This document shows positions 24,103 through 32,271 of a stretch of 35,391 bases of DNA, in pieces. The stretch comes from an uncultured Nocardioides sp. (GTDB taxonomy: Bacteria > Actinomycetota > Actinomycetes > Propionibacteriales > Nocardioidaceae), in NCBI RefSeq assembly GCF_902805925.1, contig NZ_CADCUP010000107.1:1-35391 (forward strand), read 5' to 3'. The number at the start of each line of letters is the position of its first letter. Within the stretch, counting starts at the first letter, position 1. The position numbers and the translations under genes are program-made. The notes below the pieces were generated by a model. The model had not been told where the DNA came from, made no database searches, and was given only the letters and a program-made list of their open reading frames with translations.

Positions 24103-25334
24103 CCGCTCGCCCCCGGGCCGGCCGGTGCCGCGTCGAAGGCCACCTTGGTCCAGCCGCTCTCGCGCTGGTCGAAGGTCGCGTAGGCGTCGATGGCCGACGG
24201 CACGTCCGCGGTCTGGGTGAGGACCGTGCCGGGGTCGACCGCACCGGTGCGCACCAGGTCGACCAGGCGTGGCAGGTAGCGGCGGTGGTTGCAGTTGCCC
24301 ATCTTCACCGTCAGGTTCTTGTTCATCGCCGCACCCGTGGGGAAGCTCGTCATCTGGGGCGGGTACACCCCGATGATGCCGATCGAGCCGGCCTTCGCGA
24401 CCGTCTCGACCGCCCACTGCAGCGACTGGCTGGGCGCGTCCCCGGCCACCCACGAGTCGCCGGCCGGGTTCTGGTCGGGTGCCACCTGGGAGCGCTCCTG
24501 CTCGAACTGCGACGCCTGCTCCTGCGCGGCCTCGGCGGCCGGGCCCCGCTTGGGACGCTCGGCGTCCACACCGACGGCCTCGACGACCCGGTCCACGCCG
24601 ATGCCGGCGGTCAGCTCCTTGACGACCGCGACCGGGTCCTCGGCGTTGAAGTCGATGGCCTCGGCGCCGCGGCTGCGAGCCTGGTCGAGGCGGCTCGCGA
24701 TGCCGTCGACGCACAGCACGCGACCGGCGCCCTGCTGGAAGGCGCTGGTGATCGCGAACTGGCCGACCGGACCGGCGCCCAGCACCAGCACCGTGTCGCC
24801 CTGGGAGACCTCGGCCAGCCGGCACCCGAACCAGGCGGTCGGGTAGATGTCGGACAGCATGATGGCCTGGTCGTCGGTGACCGAGTCCGGGATCCACACC
24901 GGGCCGACGTTGGCGAAGGGGATGCGCGCGTACTCCGCCTGCAGACCGTTCACCGGACCGGTCGTCTGGGGGCCTCCGAAGAAGCAGGTGCCCGCCTCGG
25001 GGCCGTTGGGGTTGGCGTTGTCGCACTGGGCGTAGTAGCCGGCCCGGCAGTAGGAGCAGGTGCCGCACCCGACGGTGGAGGGCACCACCACGCGGTCGCC
25101 GGGGCGCAGGTTGCGCACGCCCGGCCCCACCTCCTGCACGACGCCGACGGCCTCGTGGCCCAGGATCGTGCCCTCGACCATCCCGCTCATCGTGCCGCGC
25201 ACGAAGTGCAGGTCGGTGCCGCACAGCGCGCTCGTGGTGATCTGGATGACCGCGTCCGTGGGGTCCTGGATGGTCGGGTCGTCCACGTCGTCGAGCCTGA
25301 TGTCGCCGACGCCGTGCCAGACAACTGCCTTCAT
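24090..25334 (-). CDS. Zinc-dependent alcohol dehydrogenase (formaldehyde-dehydrogenase-like MDR) with insertion
   Basis: A 414-residue medium-chain dehydrogenase. The catalytic zinc site is Cys38 (ALCGTDLH) and His60-Glu61 (LGHEAVG). The structural zinc cysteines are 90, 93, 96 and 104 (GCGTCSYCRAGYYAQC). The Rossmann motif is VLGAGPVGQFA (184-194), and Asp210 ends the second strand, pointing to NAD. DIYPTAWFG (162-170) resembles the glutathione-independent formaldehyde dehydrogenase branch. A segment of about 50 residues, 257-307 (GPAAEAAQEQASQFEQER onward), Ala/Gln/Glu-rich, is inserted in the cofactor domain after VVEAVGVDAERP. The start ATG 25334 has GCGAGGA upstream. The long upstream frame to 25439 is not supported. 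The gene is divergent from clgR. Confidence 0.92.
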   Translation of the reverse strand: MKAVVWHGVGDIRLDDVDDPTIQDPTDAVIQITTSALCGTDLHFVRGTMSGMVEGTILGHEAVGVVQEVGPGVRNLRPGDRVVVPSTVGCGTCSYCRAGYYAQCDNANPNGPEAGTCFFGGPQTTGPVNGLQAEYARIPFANVGPVWIPDSVTDDQAIMLSDIYPTAWFGCRLAEVSQGDTVLVLGAGPVGQFAITSAFQQGAGRVLCVDGIASRLDQARSRGAEAIDFNAEDPVAVVKELTAGIGVDRVVEAVGVDAERPKRGPAAEAAQEQASQFEQERSQVAPDQNPAGDSWVAGDAPSQSLQWAVETVAKAGSIGIIGVYPPQMTSFPTGAAMNKNLTVKMGNCNHRRYLPRLVDLVRTGAVDPGTVLTQTADVPSAIDAYATFDQRESGWTKVAFDAAPAGPGASGQRG

Positions 25335-25377
25335 GGTGTCCTCGCCTCTCTCGGTACGGGAGGGAGTGGTAACCGCT

Positions 25378-25394
25378 CGTGTGCCCCGCACGCG
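25378..25394. promoter_or_regulatory. Imperfect dyad between the alcohol dehydrogenase gene and clgR
   Basis: CGTGTGC (25378-25384) and GCACGCG (25388-25394) pair with one mismatch around CCC. It lies in the 164-nt divergent region and might be an operator for either gene. ClgR proteins are known to bind dyads with CGC/GCG ends, but the match is weak. Confidence 0.2.
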
Positions 25395-25443
25395 TTCCCC
25401 TCGCGCGCCCCTCGCCTCGCCCACGGAAGAAAGGGGCATCCGG

Positions 25444-25449
25444 TAGCGT
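25444..25449 (+). promoter_or_regulatory. Possible -10 of clgR
   Basis: TAGCGT is 49 nt upstream of the clgR ATG, giving a short leader that contains GGAAGGA. No clear -35 is seen. Confidence 0.25.
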
Positions 25450-25498
25450 TGAGCACCACGACCCGGCTCAGGGAGTCGCCCGAGGGAAGGACAGACGC

Positions 25499-25804
25499 AT
25501 GGTGCTGTTTCGCCGAGTGCTCGGTGACGTACTCCGCGACCGTCGCCTGACCCGGGGCATGACCCTGCGCGAGGTCTCCGCCGAGGCCCGGGTGAGCCTG
25601 GGCTACATCTCCGAGATCGAGCGCGGCCAGAAGGAGGCGTCCTCGGAGCTGCTCGCCTCGCTGTGCTCGGCCCTCGACGTGCCGCTGTCCTCGGTGCTCC
25701 ACGACGTCAGCCGTGCGGTCGCCCTCGAGGAGGCCTCGGTCGCCGCCACGCCCATCGCCGTCGCCCGCGCCCACCGCGGCGACGTCGTCGCCAGCGCCGC
25801 CTGA
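25499..25804 (+). CDS. clgR: ClgR-family transcriptional regulator
   Basis: A 101-residue Xre-type regulator. The helix-turn-helix covers about 6-65: [27 protein letters not shown], then [34 protein letters not shown]. The [18 protein letters not shown] signature matches ClgR, which in Streptomyces, Corynebacterium and Mycobacterium activates clp protease and stress genes and is itself degraded by Clp. The C-terminus ends in Ala-Ala (VVASAA), consistent with a known ClpP degron type, though this is inference. The start ATG 25499 has GGAAGGA about 7 nt upstream. The longer frame back to 25379 lacks the family pattern. It sits in the conserved place downstream of cinA, but the SDR/ADH pair intervenes. 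Confidence 0.9.
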   Translation: MVLFRRVLGDVLRDRRLTRGMTLREVSAEARVSLGYISEIERGQKEASSELLASLCSALDVPLSSVLHDVSRAVALEEASVAATPIAVARAHRGDVVASAA

Positions 25805-25835
25805 GCCCCGACCTCGGGCCGTCCGTCCTCAGCCG

Positions 25836-26642
25836 TCAGGCGGGAGCGGGCTGGCAGCTCGGGCACCAGTACTTCGCCCGCTCCATGCCGGCATCGCCCT
25901 GCATGTGCACCCGGATCGGCGTCTGGCAGCGCAGGCACGGCTGCTGGTCGCGCCGGTAGACCCACATCCGGCGGCCGCGGCGCAGGTCCCCGGTGGTGGT
26001 CTGCTCCGCCCGCTCCTTGTTGTGCTCCAGCATCTGCTTGGCGCGGCGTACGAGGCGCGGCAGGTCGGGCACGTCGCCGATCGGGACGAGCGGGTGGACG
26101 CCGCTGGTGAAGCACAGCTCGCAGGCGTACATGTTGCCGATCCCGGCCAGGCTCGTCTGGTCCAGCAGCGCCTCACCGACAGGCACGGCGGCGTCCTTGC
26201 CGAGCCGGCGCAGCGCCTCCTCCTCGTTCCAGTCGTGGCCGAGGAGGTCAGGACCCAGGTGCCCGACCACCCGGTGCTCCTCGTGGCGGGGCACCAGCTC
26301 GACGATGCCGAGGCTGAAGCCGACGACGACCCGCTCGTCGGTGGTGAGCACGACCCGGGCGTCCTTGGCGGGGCGCCGCCACCGCTGGCCGGGGGTGTAG
26401 ATCTCCCACTTCCCCTCCATCTTCAGGTGGGTGTGGAGGGTCCAGTCGGCGCTGCCGTGCTCGGCACCCTGCAGACGGGTGAGCAGGTGCTTGCCCCGGG
26501 AGACCGTGCACACCACACGTGACCCGCTGAGGTCGGCGGTGGCGAGCTGGGGGACCCGGAAGTCGCTCGCGGTGAGGACATGACCGGCCAGGGCCCGGTC
26601 GAGGGTGCGGGCCGAGCGCCAGACGGTGTCACCCTCAGGCAC
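25836..26642 (-). CDS. nei: Endonuclease VIII-type DNA glycosylase (Nei/Fpg family)
   Basis: A base-excision repair bifunctional glycosylase/AP lyase for oxidised bases, 268 residues. The mature N-terminus is MPEGDTVW, with catalytic Pro2 and Glu3. Lys51 lies in SRGKHLL. The helix-two-turn-helix region is about 155-180 (LLDQTSLAGIGNMYACE). The zinc finger is intact, with Cys236, Cys239, Cys260 and Cys263 (CLRC and WCPSC). MPEGDTVW places it with the actinobacterial Nei2 group rather than Fpg (MPELPE). The start is GTG 26642 with GGAGA upstream. It lies 43 nt downstream of lhr on the same strand, so the two repair genes may be co-transcribed. A separate TAAGGT -10 precedes it. Confidence 0.95.
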   Translation of the reverse strand: MPEGDTVWRSARTLDRALAGHVLTASDFRVPQLATADLSGSRVVCTVSRGKHLLTRLQGAEHGSADWTLHTHLKMEGKWEIYTPGQRWRRPAKDARVVLTTDERVVVGFSLGIVELVPRHEEHRVVGHLGPDLLGHDWNEEEALRRLGKDAAVPVGEALLDQTSLAGIGNMYACELCFTSGVHPLVPIGDVPDLPRLVRRAKQMLEHNKERAEQTTTGDLRRGRRMWVYRRDQQPCLRCQTPIRVHMQGDAGMERAKYWCPSCQPAPA

Positions 26643-26661
26643 GACAGGTCTCCATCAGCCC

Positions 26662-26667
26662 ACCTTA
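26662..26667 (-). promoter_or_regulatory. Possible -10 of nei
   Basis: Minus-strand TAAGGT is about 20 nt before GTG 26642, in the gap between lhr and nei. It would give a leader of about 13 nt containing GGAGA. Confidence 0.3.
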
Positions 26668-26685
26668 CGCCGGTACCGAACGCCG

Positions 26686-29600
26686 TCAGCCGCGCAGCCG
26701 CAGGCCCTTCGGGGTGGAGACGAAGCCGGCGTCCTGCAGCGCCTGGCGCAGCGGCGTCTGGCCCGACCCCAGCAGCTGGGCACCGTCGGCCCTCTCGACC
26801 GTGAGCCGGCCCAGCGCGCCGCGGCGTACGGCGTCGGCCAGCGCCTGCGTCGCCGGCATCAGGCGGCTGCCGCCCTCGTCGTCGGCCCACGTCAGCAGCG
26901 TGCGCCCGCCGCGCTCGACGTAGAGGGCGAGGTGGCCGTCGACCAGCACGACCAGCGCGCCGGCCTTGCGCCCGGGGCGGTGCCCCCCGGCCTCCGCGTC
27001 GCCCGCGGGCCAGGGCAGCGCGGCGCCGAACGGGTTCGCGGGGTCGGTGGCCGCGAGGGCCACCGCCACCGGCGTCGCGTCGGGCGCGAGCTCGGCGAAG
27101 GTGCGCAGCCGGTCGACGGCACCGGTGGTGCCGAACTGCGCGGCTCCCAGCCCCGCGACGAAGTAGCCGCGACGGCAGCGACCGGAGTCCTCGAAGGCGC
27201 TGAGCACCTTGTAGACGGCCGCGAAGCCACCGGGGAGCCGCTCGCTGACCACCGCTCCGCGGGTCACGACGCCGTGCCGGTCGAGCAGCCGCTCCGCGAC
27301 CGCGTGCGCACGCCGCGTGGGGTCGGCGTCGAGGGCGGGCAGGGCCGACCAGCGCCCCGCCGTCTCGGGCGGCCCGCCGCGGCGGGGCATCGCCCCCCGG
27401 CCGGTGCGCGGCGGTGGGCGCCGGCTGCGATGGGTCGTGGTGCCGGCGCGGGTGAGCGCGCGCAGGGGGGTGAGGGTGTCGTTGGTGACGCGCCCGGACC
27501 AGACGAGGTCCCACAGCGCGGCGCTGACCGCCTTGTCGTCGGTGCTGCGCACCGCGTCGACCAGCTGCCGGAAGAACCAGGCGCCGCCGGGCTCCAGCGC
27601 CTCGAGCAGCCTCTGGTGCAGCTCGGAGTGCTCGAACGGCGTCGGCTCCGGCAGGGTCAGGTCGGCCTGGTCGGCGAGGTGCAGGCTGACCCAGCCGTCG
27701 GCGCCCGGCAGCGGGCCGTGGCCGGCCCACACCACCTCGCCGGCGGCAGTGAGCTCGTCGAGGTGGGCGGGCTGGTAGTCGCGGACCCGCGCGGGCAGCA
27801 CCAACGACTCCAGGGCGCTCGCCGGGAGCGGCGCACCCGCGAGCTGGTCGACGGCGGTGAGGACGCCGTCGACGCCTCGCAGGCCACGGCCCGCGACGTG
27901 CTGCCACGCGGGCAGGAACCGGCCCAGCGCCTCCGGCTCGACCGGCTCGACCTCCTTGCGCAGCAGGGCCAGCGAGCGCCGGCGCAGCTTGCGCAGCACC
28001 TCGGCGTCGCACCACTCCGACCCCGCGCCCGCGGGCCGGAACTCGCCCTCGAGCACGCGGCCGCGCGCGGCCAGCCGCTGCAGGGTGTGGCGGGCCACCG
28101 CGCCGCCGAGGCCGAGGCGGCCGGCGACCTCGTCGGTCGTGAACGGGCCGTGGGTGCGGGCGTAGCGCGCGACGAGGTCGCCGACCGGGTCGTCGACCGC
28201 ATCGGCGAAGACGTCCGGGGTGCCGGGCGGCACGGGGACGCCCAGGGCGTCGCGCAGGCGGCCGACGTCCTCGACGACGGCCCAGCGCTGCTCGCCGGCC
28301 ATCCGCACCTCGACGACCCGGCGCGCCGCCACCAGCGTCGCCAGCCACTCCCCGACGGCCGCACCGTCGACGGAGCGGGCCGCGACCTCGGCGGTGGTGA
28401 GGGGGCTGAGCAGGCGCAGCAGGTCGGCCACGCCCTCGGCGTCGCGGGCCCGGCGGCCCTCGGCCAGCCACTGGAGCTCGGCCTCCACCTCGGCGAGCAC
28501 CTGCGGGTCGAGCAGCTCGCGCAGCTCGGCCCGGCCCAGCAGCTCGGCGAGCAGCCCCTGGTCGAGGCTGAGCGCCGCTGCCCGTCGCTCGGCGATCGGC
28601 GAGTCGCCCTCGTAGACGAACTGGGCGACGTACCCGAAGAGCAGGCTCCGGGCGTACGGCGAGGGCGAGGTGGTCGCCACGTCGGTGACCGTCACCTCCC
28701 GACGCTCGACGCGCCGCATCAGCGCGACCAGGCTGGGCAGGTCGTAGACGTCCTGGAGGCACTCGCGCACCGCCTCGAGGACGATGGGGAAGGAGGGGTA
28801 CTGCGCGGCCACCTCGAGCAGCTGGGCGCTGCGCTGGCGCTGCTGCCACAGCGGGCTGCGCCGGCCGGGGTCGCGCCGGGGGAGCAGCAGGGCCCGCGCG
28901 GCGCACTCACGGAACCGGCTGGCGAACAGCGCGCTGCCCCCGACCTCCTGGGTGACGAGGTCCTCGACCTCGTCGGGGGCGAAGACGATGACGTCGCCCG
29001 GCGGCGCGTCGTCGTCGGTGTCGGGGATGCGCACCACGATGCCGTCGTTGGACGCGACCGCCTGCCCGTCGACGCCGTAGCGCTCGCGCAGCCGCGCGTT
29101 GATCGCCAGCGCCCAGGGGGCGTGCACCGGCGTGCCGTAGGGGGAGTGGACGACCAGCCGCCAGTCGCCGAGCTCGTCGCGGAACCGCTCGACGAGCACG
29201 GTGGTGTCGCTGGGGAGGACGTTGGTGGCCTCGGTCTGCTCGGCGAGGTAGCCGACGAGGTTGCCCGCGGCGTACTCGTCGAGGCCGTGGTCGCGCACCG
29301 CGGCCACCGCCTTGTCGCGGGGCATCGCTGCCAGCTCGCGGGTGAAGGCCCCGATGGCGGCACCGAGCTCGGCCGGGCGGCCGAGCGCGTCGCCGGTCCA
29401 GAACGGCAGCCGGCCCGGGATGCCCGGGGCCGGGGTCACCATGACCCGGTCGTGGGTGATGTCCTCGATGCGCCAGCTGGTGGCGCCCAGCGCGAAGATG
29501 TCGCCCACGCGCGACTCGTAGACCATCTCCTCGTCGAGCTCGCCGACCCGGCGGCCGGTGCCCTCGCCGACGAGGAAGACGCCGAAGAGGCCGCGGTCGG

Positions 29601-31227
29601 GGATCGTGCCGCCGCTGGTGACGGCCAGGCGCTGGGCCCCCGGACGCGCGGTGAGCTGTCCGGTCACGCGGTCCCACACGATCCGCGGCCTCAGCTCGGC
29701 GAACTCGTCGGAGGGGTAGCGGCCGCTGAGCAGGTCGAGCACGCCGTCGTACGCCGACCGCGGGAGGTGGGTGAAGGCGGCACTGCGCACCGCCAGCTCG
29801 AACAGGTCGTCGACCGCCCACGGCTCCATGGCGGTCATCGCCACCACCTGCTGGGCGAGCACGTCGAGCGGGTTGGTGGGCACCCGCAGGCTCTCGATGG
29901 CGCCCTCGCGCATCCGCTCGACCGTGACCGCGGTGGGCGCGAGGTCGGCGCGGTGCTTGGGGAACAGCACGCCATGGCTCGTCTCGCCCACCTGGTGGCC
30001 GGCACGGCCCACCCGCTGGAGCGCGCTGGCGACGCTGGGCGGGCTCTCGATCTGGACCACCAGGTCGACCGCGCCCATGTCGATGCCGAGCTCCAGGCTG
30101 CTGGTGGCCACCACGGCCGGCAGCCGGCCGCGCTTGAGGTCGTCCTCGATGAGCGCGCGCTGCTCCTTGCTGACCGAGCCGTGGTGGGCCTTGGCGATGA
30201 CCGCCTCGGCCCCCTGGGTCTGGCCGGACTGCGCCATCACCTGGGCGGGGGAGCGGGTGCCGGCAGCCTCCTCGCCCTCCCCGTCGCCCTGCCCGTCGTC
30301 CGTGCCCGCGCCCGCCCGCTCCGCCGCGATCTCGTTGAGCCGGGCGGTGAGCCGCTCGGCCAGCCGGCGGCTGTTGGCGAACACGATCGTCGAGCGGTGC
30401 TGCTCGATCAGGTCGACGACGTGCTCCTCGACGTGCGGCCAGATGCTCGCGGCGCGGGAGGGGTCGCCGGAGTCCTCGTCGTACTCGCCGGGGGCGGTCA
30501 TGTCCTCGACGGGGACGACGACGCGCAGGTCCCAGGACTTCTGGTTGGGCGGCGCGACGATCTCCACCGGCGCGGACCCGCCCAGGAAGCGGGCGACCTC
30601 CTCGAGGGGCCGGACGGTGGCGGACAGGCCGATGCGCTGGGCCGGTCGGTCCAGGAGCGCGTCGAGGCGCTCCAGGGTCAGCGCGAGGTGGGCGCCGCGC
30701 TTGGAGCCGGCGACGGCGTGCACCTCGTCGACGATGACGGTCTCGACGCCGCGCAGCGTCTCGCGGGCCTGGCTGGTGAGCATCAGGAACAGCGACTCGG
30801 GGGTGGTGATGAGGACGTCGGACGGCGCGGTGACCAGGCGTCGCCGGTCGGCCGCCGAGGTGTCGCCGGACCGCAGCCCGACGGTGACGTCGGGCACCGT
30901 GGTGCCGAGCCGGGAGGCGGCGTGGCCGATGCCGGTGAGCGGGGCGCGCAGGTTGCGCTCGACGTCGACGGCCAGCGCCTTGAGCGGGGAGATGTAGAGC
31001 ACCCGGGTGCGCCGCGTCTTCTCGGCCGGCCGCTCGCTGGTGAGCAGCTGGTCGATCGACCACAGGAACGCGCTGAGCGTCTTGCCCGACCCCGTGGGTG
31101 CGACGACCAGGGCGTGGCGGCCGTGGCTGATCGCCTCCCACGCCCCCTCCTGCGCGGGGGTCGGGGCCGCGAACGCGGACTCGAACCAGGCCCGCGTGGG
31201 GGCGCTGAAGCGGTCGAGGGTGCTCAC
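26686..31227 (-). CDS. lhr: Large ATP-dependent DNA helicase Lhr
   Basis: A 3'-5' superfamily 2 helicase linked to DNA repair in Mycobacterium, 1513 residues, full-length class (core plus large C-terminal domain). Motifs in order are the Q-like FSAPTRAWFESAFAAPTPAQ, Walker A APTGSGKT at 43-50, YISPLKALAVDVERNL (Ia), TTPESLFLML, DEVH at 167-170, GLSATVRP (III), STIVFANSRRLAERL (IV), ATSSLELGIDMGAVD (V) and QRVGRAGH (VI). A winged helix and the Lhr beta-barrel follow. A Gly/Asp/Glu-rich insertion (EIAAERAGAGTDDGQGDGEG) precedes motif V. A Pro/Arg-rich linker lies near residue 1270. The start is GTG 31227, which has GGGAGAGG at proper spacing, whereas ATG 31236 directly abuts that site. The gene is divergent from the ABC exporter genes. 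Confidence 0.96.
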   Translation of the reverse strand: MSTLDRFSAPTRAWFESAFAAPTPAQEGAWEAISHGRHALVVAPTGSGKTLSAFLWSIDQLLTSERPAEKTRRTRVLYISPLKALAVDVERNLRAPLTGIGHAASRLGTTVPDVTVGLRSGDTSAADRRRLVTAPSDVLITTPESLFLMLTSQARETLRGVETVIVDEVHAVAGSKRGAHLALTLERLDALLDRPAQRIGLSATVRPLEEVARFLGGSAPVEIVAPPNQKSWDLRVVVPVEDMTAPGEYDEDSGDPSRAASIWPHVEEHVVDLIEQHRSTIVFANSRRLAERLTARLNEIAAERAGAGTDDGQGDGEGEEAAGTRSPAQVMAQSGQTQGAEAVIAKAHHGSVSKEQRALIEDDLKRGRLPAVVATSSLELGIDMGAVDLVVQIESPPSVASALQRVGRAGHQVGETSHGVLFPKHRADLAPTAVTVERMREGAIESLRVPTNPLDVLAQQVVAMTAMEPWAVDDLFELAVRSAAFTHLPRSAYDGVLDLLSGRYPSDEFAELRPRIVWDRVTGQLTARPGAQRLAVTSGGTIPDRGLFGVFLVGEGTGRRVGELDEEMVYESRVGDIFALGATSWRIEDITHDRVMVTPAPGIPGRLPFWTGDALGRPAELGAAIGAFTRELAAMPRDKAVAAVRDHGLDEYAAGNLVGYLAEQTEATNVLPSDTTVLVERFRDELGDWRLVVHSPYGTPVHAPWALAINARLRERYGVDGQAVASNDGIVVRIPDTDDDAPPGDVIVFAPDEVEDLVTQEVGGSALFASRFRECAARALLLPRRDPGRRSPLWQQRQRSAQLLEVAAQYPSFPIVLEAVRECLQDVYDLPSLVALMRRVERREVTVTDVATTSPSPYARSLLFGYVAQFVYEGDSPIAERRAAALSLDQGLLAELLGRAELRELLDPQVLAEVEAELQWLAEGRRARDAEGVADLLRLLSPLTTAEVAARSVDGAAVGEWLATLVAARRVVEVRMAGEQRWAVVEDVGRLRDALGVPVPPGTPDVFADAVDDPVGDLVARYARTHGPFTTDEVAGRLGLGGAVARHTLQRLAARGRVLEGEFRPAGAGSEWCDAEVLRKLRRRSLALLRKEVEPVEPEALGRFLPAWQHVAGRGLRGVDGVLTAVDQLAGAPLPASALESLVLPARVRDYQPAHLDELTAAGEVVWAGHGPLPGADGWVSLHLADQADLTLPEPTPFEHSELHQRLLEALEPGGAWFFRQLVDAVRSTDDKAVSAALWDLVWSGRVTNDTLTPLRALTRAGTTTHRSRRPPPRTGRGAMPRRGGPPETAGRWSALPALDADPTRRAHAVAERLLDRHGVVTRGAVVSERLPGGFAAVYKVLSAFEDSGRCRRGYFVAGLGAAQFGTTGAVDRLRTFAELAPDATPVAVALAATDPANPFGAALPWPAGDAEAGGHRPGRKAGALVVLVDGHLALYVERGGRTLLTWADDEGGSRLMPATQALADAVRRGALGRLTVERADGAQLLGSGQTPLRQALQDAGFVSTPKGLRLRG

Positions 31228-31333
31228 GGTCGCCATCCTCTCCCACACCACCGACAACGGGCCGCCATCGTGGGTGCCCGGCGCCTCGGCGGAGGGGCGG
31301 AGAGACGGCGACGCGACCGTCGGTGCCGTGTCC

Positions 31334-31339
31334 TAGGGT
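31334..31339 (+). promoter_or_regulatory. Leaderless -10 element of the ABC exporter operon
   Basis: TAGGGT is followed by 8 nt and GTG 31348, the same hexamer as before thyA and ftsK. It lies in the 120-nt divergent region with lhr. Confidence 0.4.
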
Positions 31340-31347
31340 CGTGCCTC

Positions 31348-32271
31348 GTGAGTGAGGCGATGATCTCGGCCCGGGGACTGCGCAAGAGCTTCGGTGACTT
31401 CGAGGCGGTCCGGGGCATCGACGTCGAGGTGAGCCGCGGTGAGTCCTTCGGCTTCCTCGGGCCCAACGGCGCGGGCAAGTCCAGCACCATGCGCATGGTG
31501 GCGGCCGTCTCGCCCGTCAGCGGCGGCGAGCTGCGCATCCTCGGCCTGGACCCCGCCACCGACGGGCCGGCGATCCGGTCGCGCCTCGGTGTCTGCCCGC
31601 AGGAGGACACCCTCGACAACGAGCTCAACGTCTTCGACAACCTCTACATCTACGGCCGCTACTTCGGCCTCGGCAAGGCCGAGGTGCGTGCCCGCTGCGA
31701 GGAGCTGCTCGAGTTCGTGCAGCTGGCCGACAAGCGCGGGGCCAAGGTCGAGGACCTCTCCGGCGGCATGAAGCGGCGGCTCACCATCGCCCGCAGCCTC
31801 GTCAGCTCACCCGACCTGCTCCTGCTCGACGAGCCGACGACCGGCCTGGACCCGCAGGCCCGCCACGTGCTGTGGGACCAGCTGTTCCGGCTCAAGCAGG
31901 CCGGCGTGACGCTCGTGCTCACCACCCACTACATGGACGAGGCCGAGCAGCTGTGCGACCGGCTGGTCGTGATGGACAAGGGCCTGATCGTGGCCGAGGG
32001 CTCGCCGCTCCAGCTGATCCGCGAGCACTCCACGCGCGAGGTGGCCGAGCTGCGCTTCCCCGTGGGGGAGAACGAGCAGGGCGCCGAGAAGGTCGCCGAC
32101 CTCGGGCGCCTGGAGGTGCTGCCCGACCGCGTCCTGGTCTACAGCCAGGATGGCGAGGAGGTCGTGGCCAAGGCCCACGAGAGGGGCCTGCGCCCCGTCG
32201 CCGTGCTCGTGCGGCGCTCCACGCTCGAGGACGTCTTCCTCGCCCTGACCGGCCGGACGCTGGTCGACTGA
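31348..32271 (+). CDS. ABC exporter ATP-binding protein (NodI/DrrA type)
   Basis: A 307-residue ATPase of an ABC-2 exporter. It shows Walker A GPNGAGKSS (38-46), Q-loop Gln85 in CPQEDTLD, signature LSGGMKRR (137-144), Walker B LLLLDEPTTGLD (157-168) and H-loop His194 (TTHYMDEAEQLCDR). The C-terminal extension after about 215 ends with RRSTLEDVFLALTGR, typical of NodI/DrrA exporters for lipo-oligosaccharides or hydrophobic drugs. The start is GTG 31348 (VSEAMISARGLRKSF). ATG 31360 is an alternative. The stop overlaps the next start as TGATG, so the three exporter genes form one operon. The exported compound is unknown. Confidence 0.93.
   Translation: MSEAMISARGLRKSFGDFEAVRGIDVEVSRGESFGFLGPNGAGKSSTMRMVAAVSPVSGGELRILGLDPATDGPAIRSRLGVCPQEDTLDNELNVFDNLYIYGRYFGLGKAEVRARCEELLEFVQLADKRGAKVEDLSGGMKRRLTIARSLVSSPDLLLLDEPTTGLDPQARHVLWDQLFRLKQAGVTLVLTTHYMDEAEQLCDRLVVMDKGLIVAEGSPLQLIREHSTREVAELRFPVGENEQGAEKVADLGRLEVLPDRVLVYSQDGEEVVAKAHERGLRPVAVLVRRSTLEDVFLALTGRTLVD

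Noticed and set aside
25805..25835. Short CCCGA-CC-TCGGG dyad between clgR and nei as a terminator
   Set aside because: The loop would be only 2 nt and the stem 5 bp. It is too weak to call, although a terminator would be expected between these convergent genes.
26605..32271. An 1888-codon open frame antisense to lhr and running into the ABC ATPase frame
   Set aside because: Its first part is the antisense of lhr, made stop-free by GC-rich codon bias. The composition is Ala/Gly/Arg/Val low-complexity with no motifs. Only the part from 31348 is a gene.
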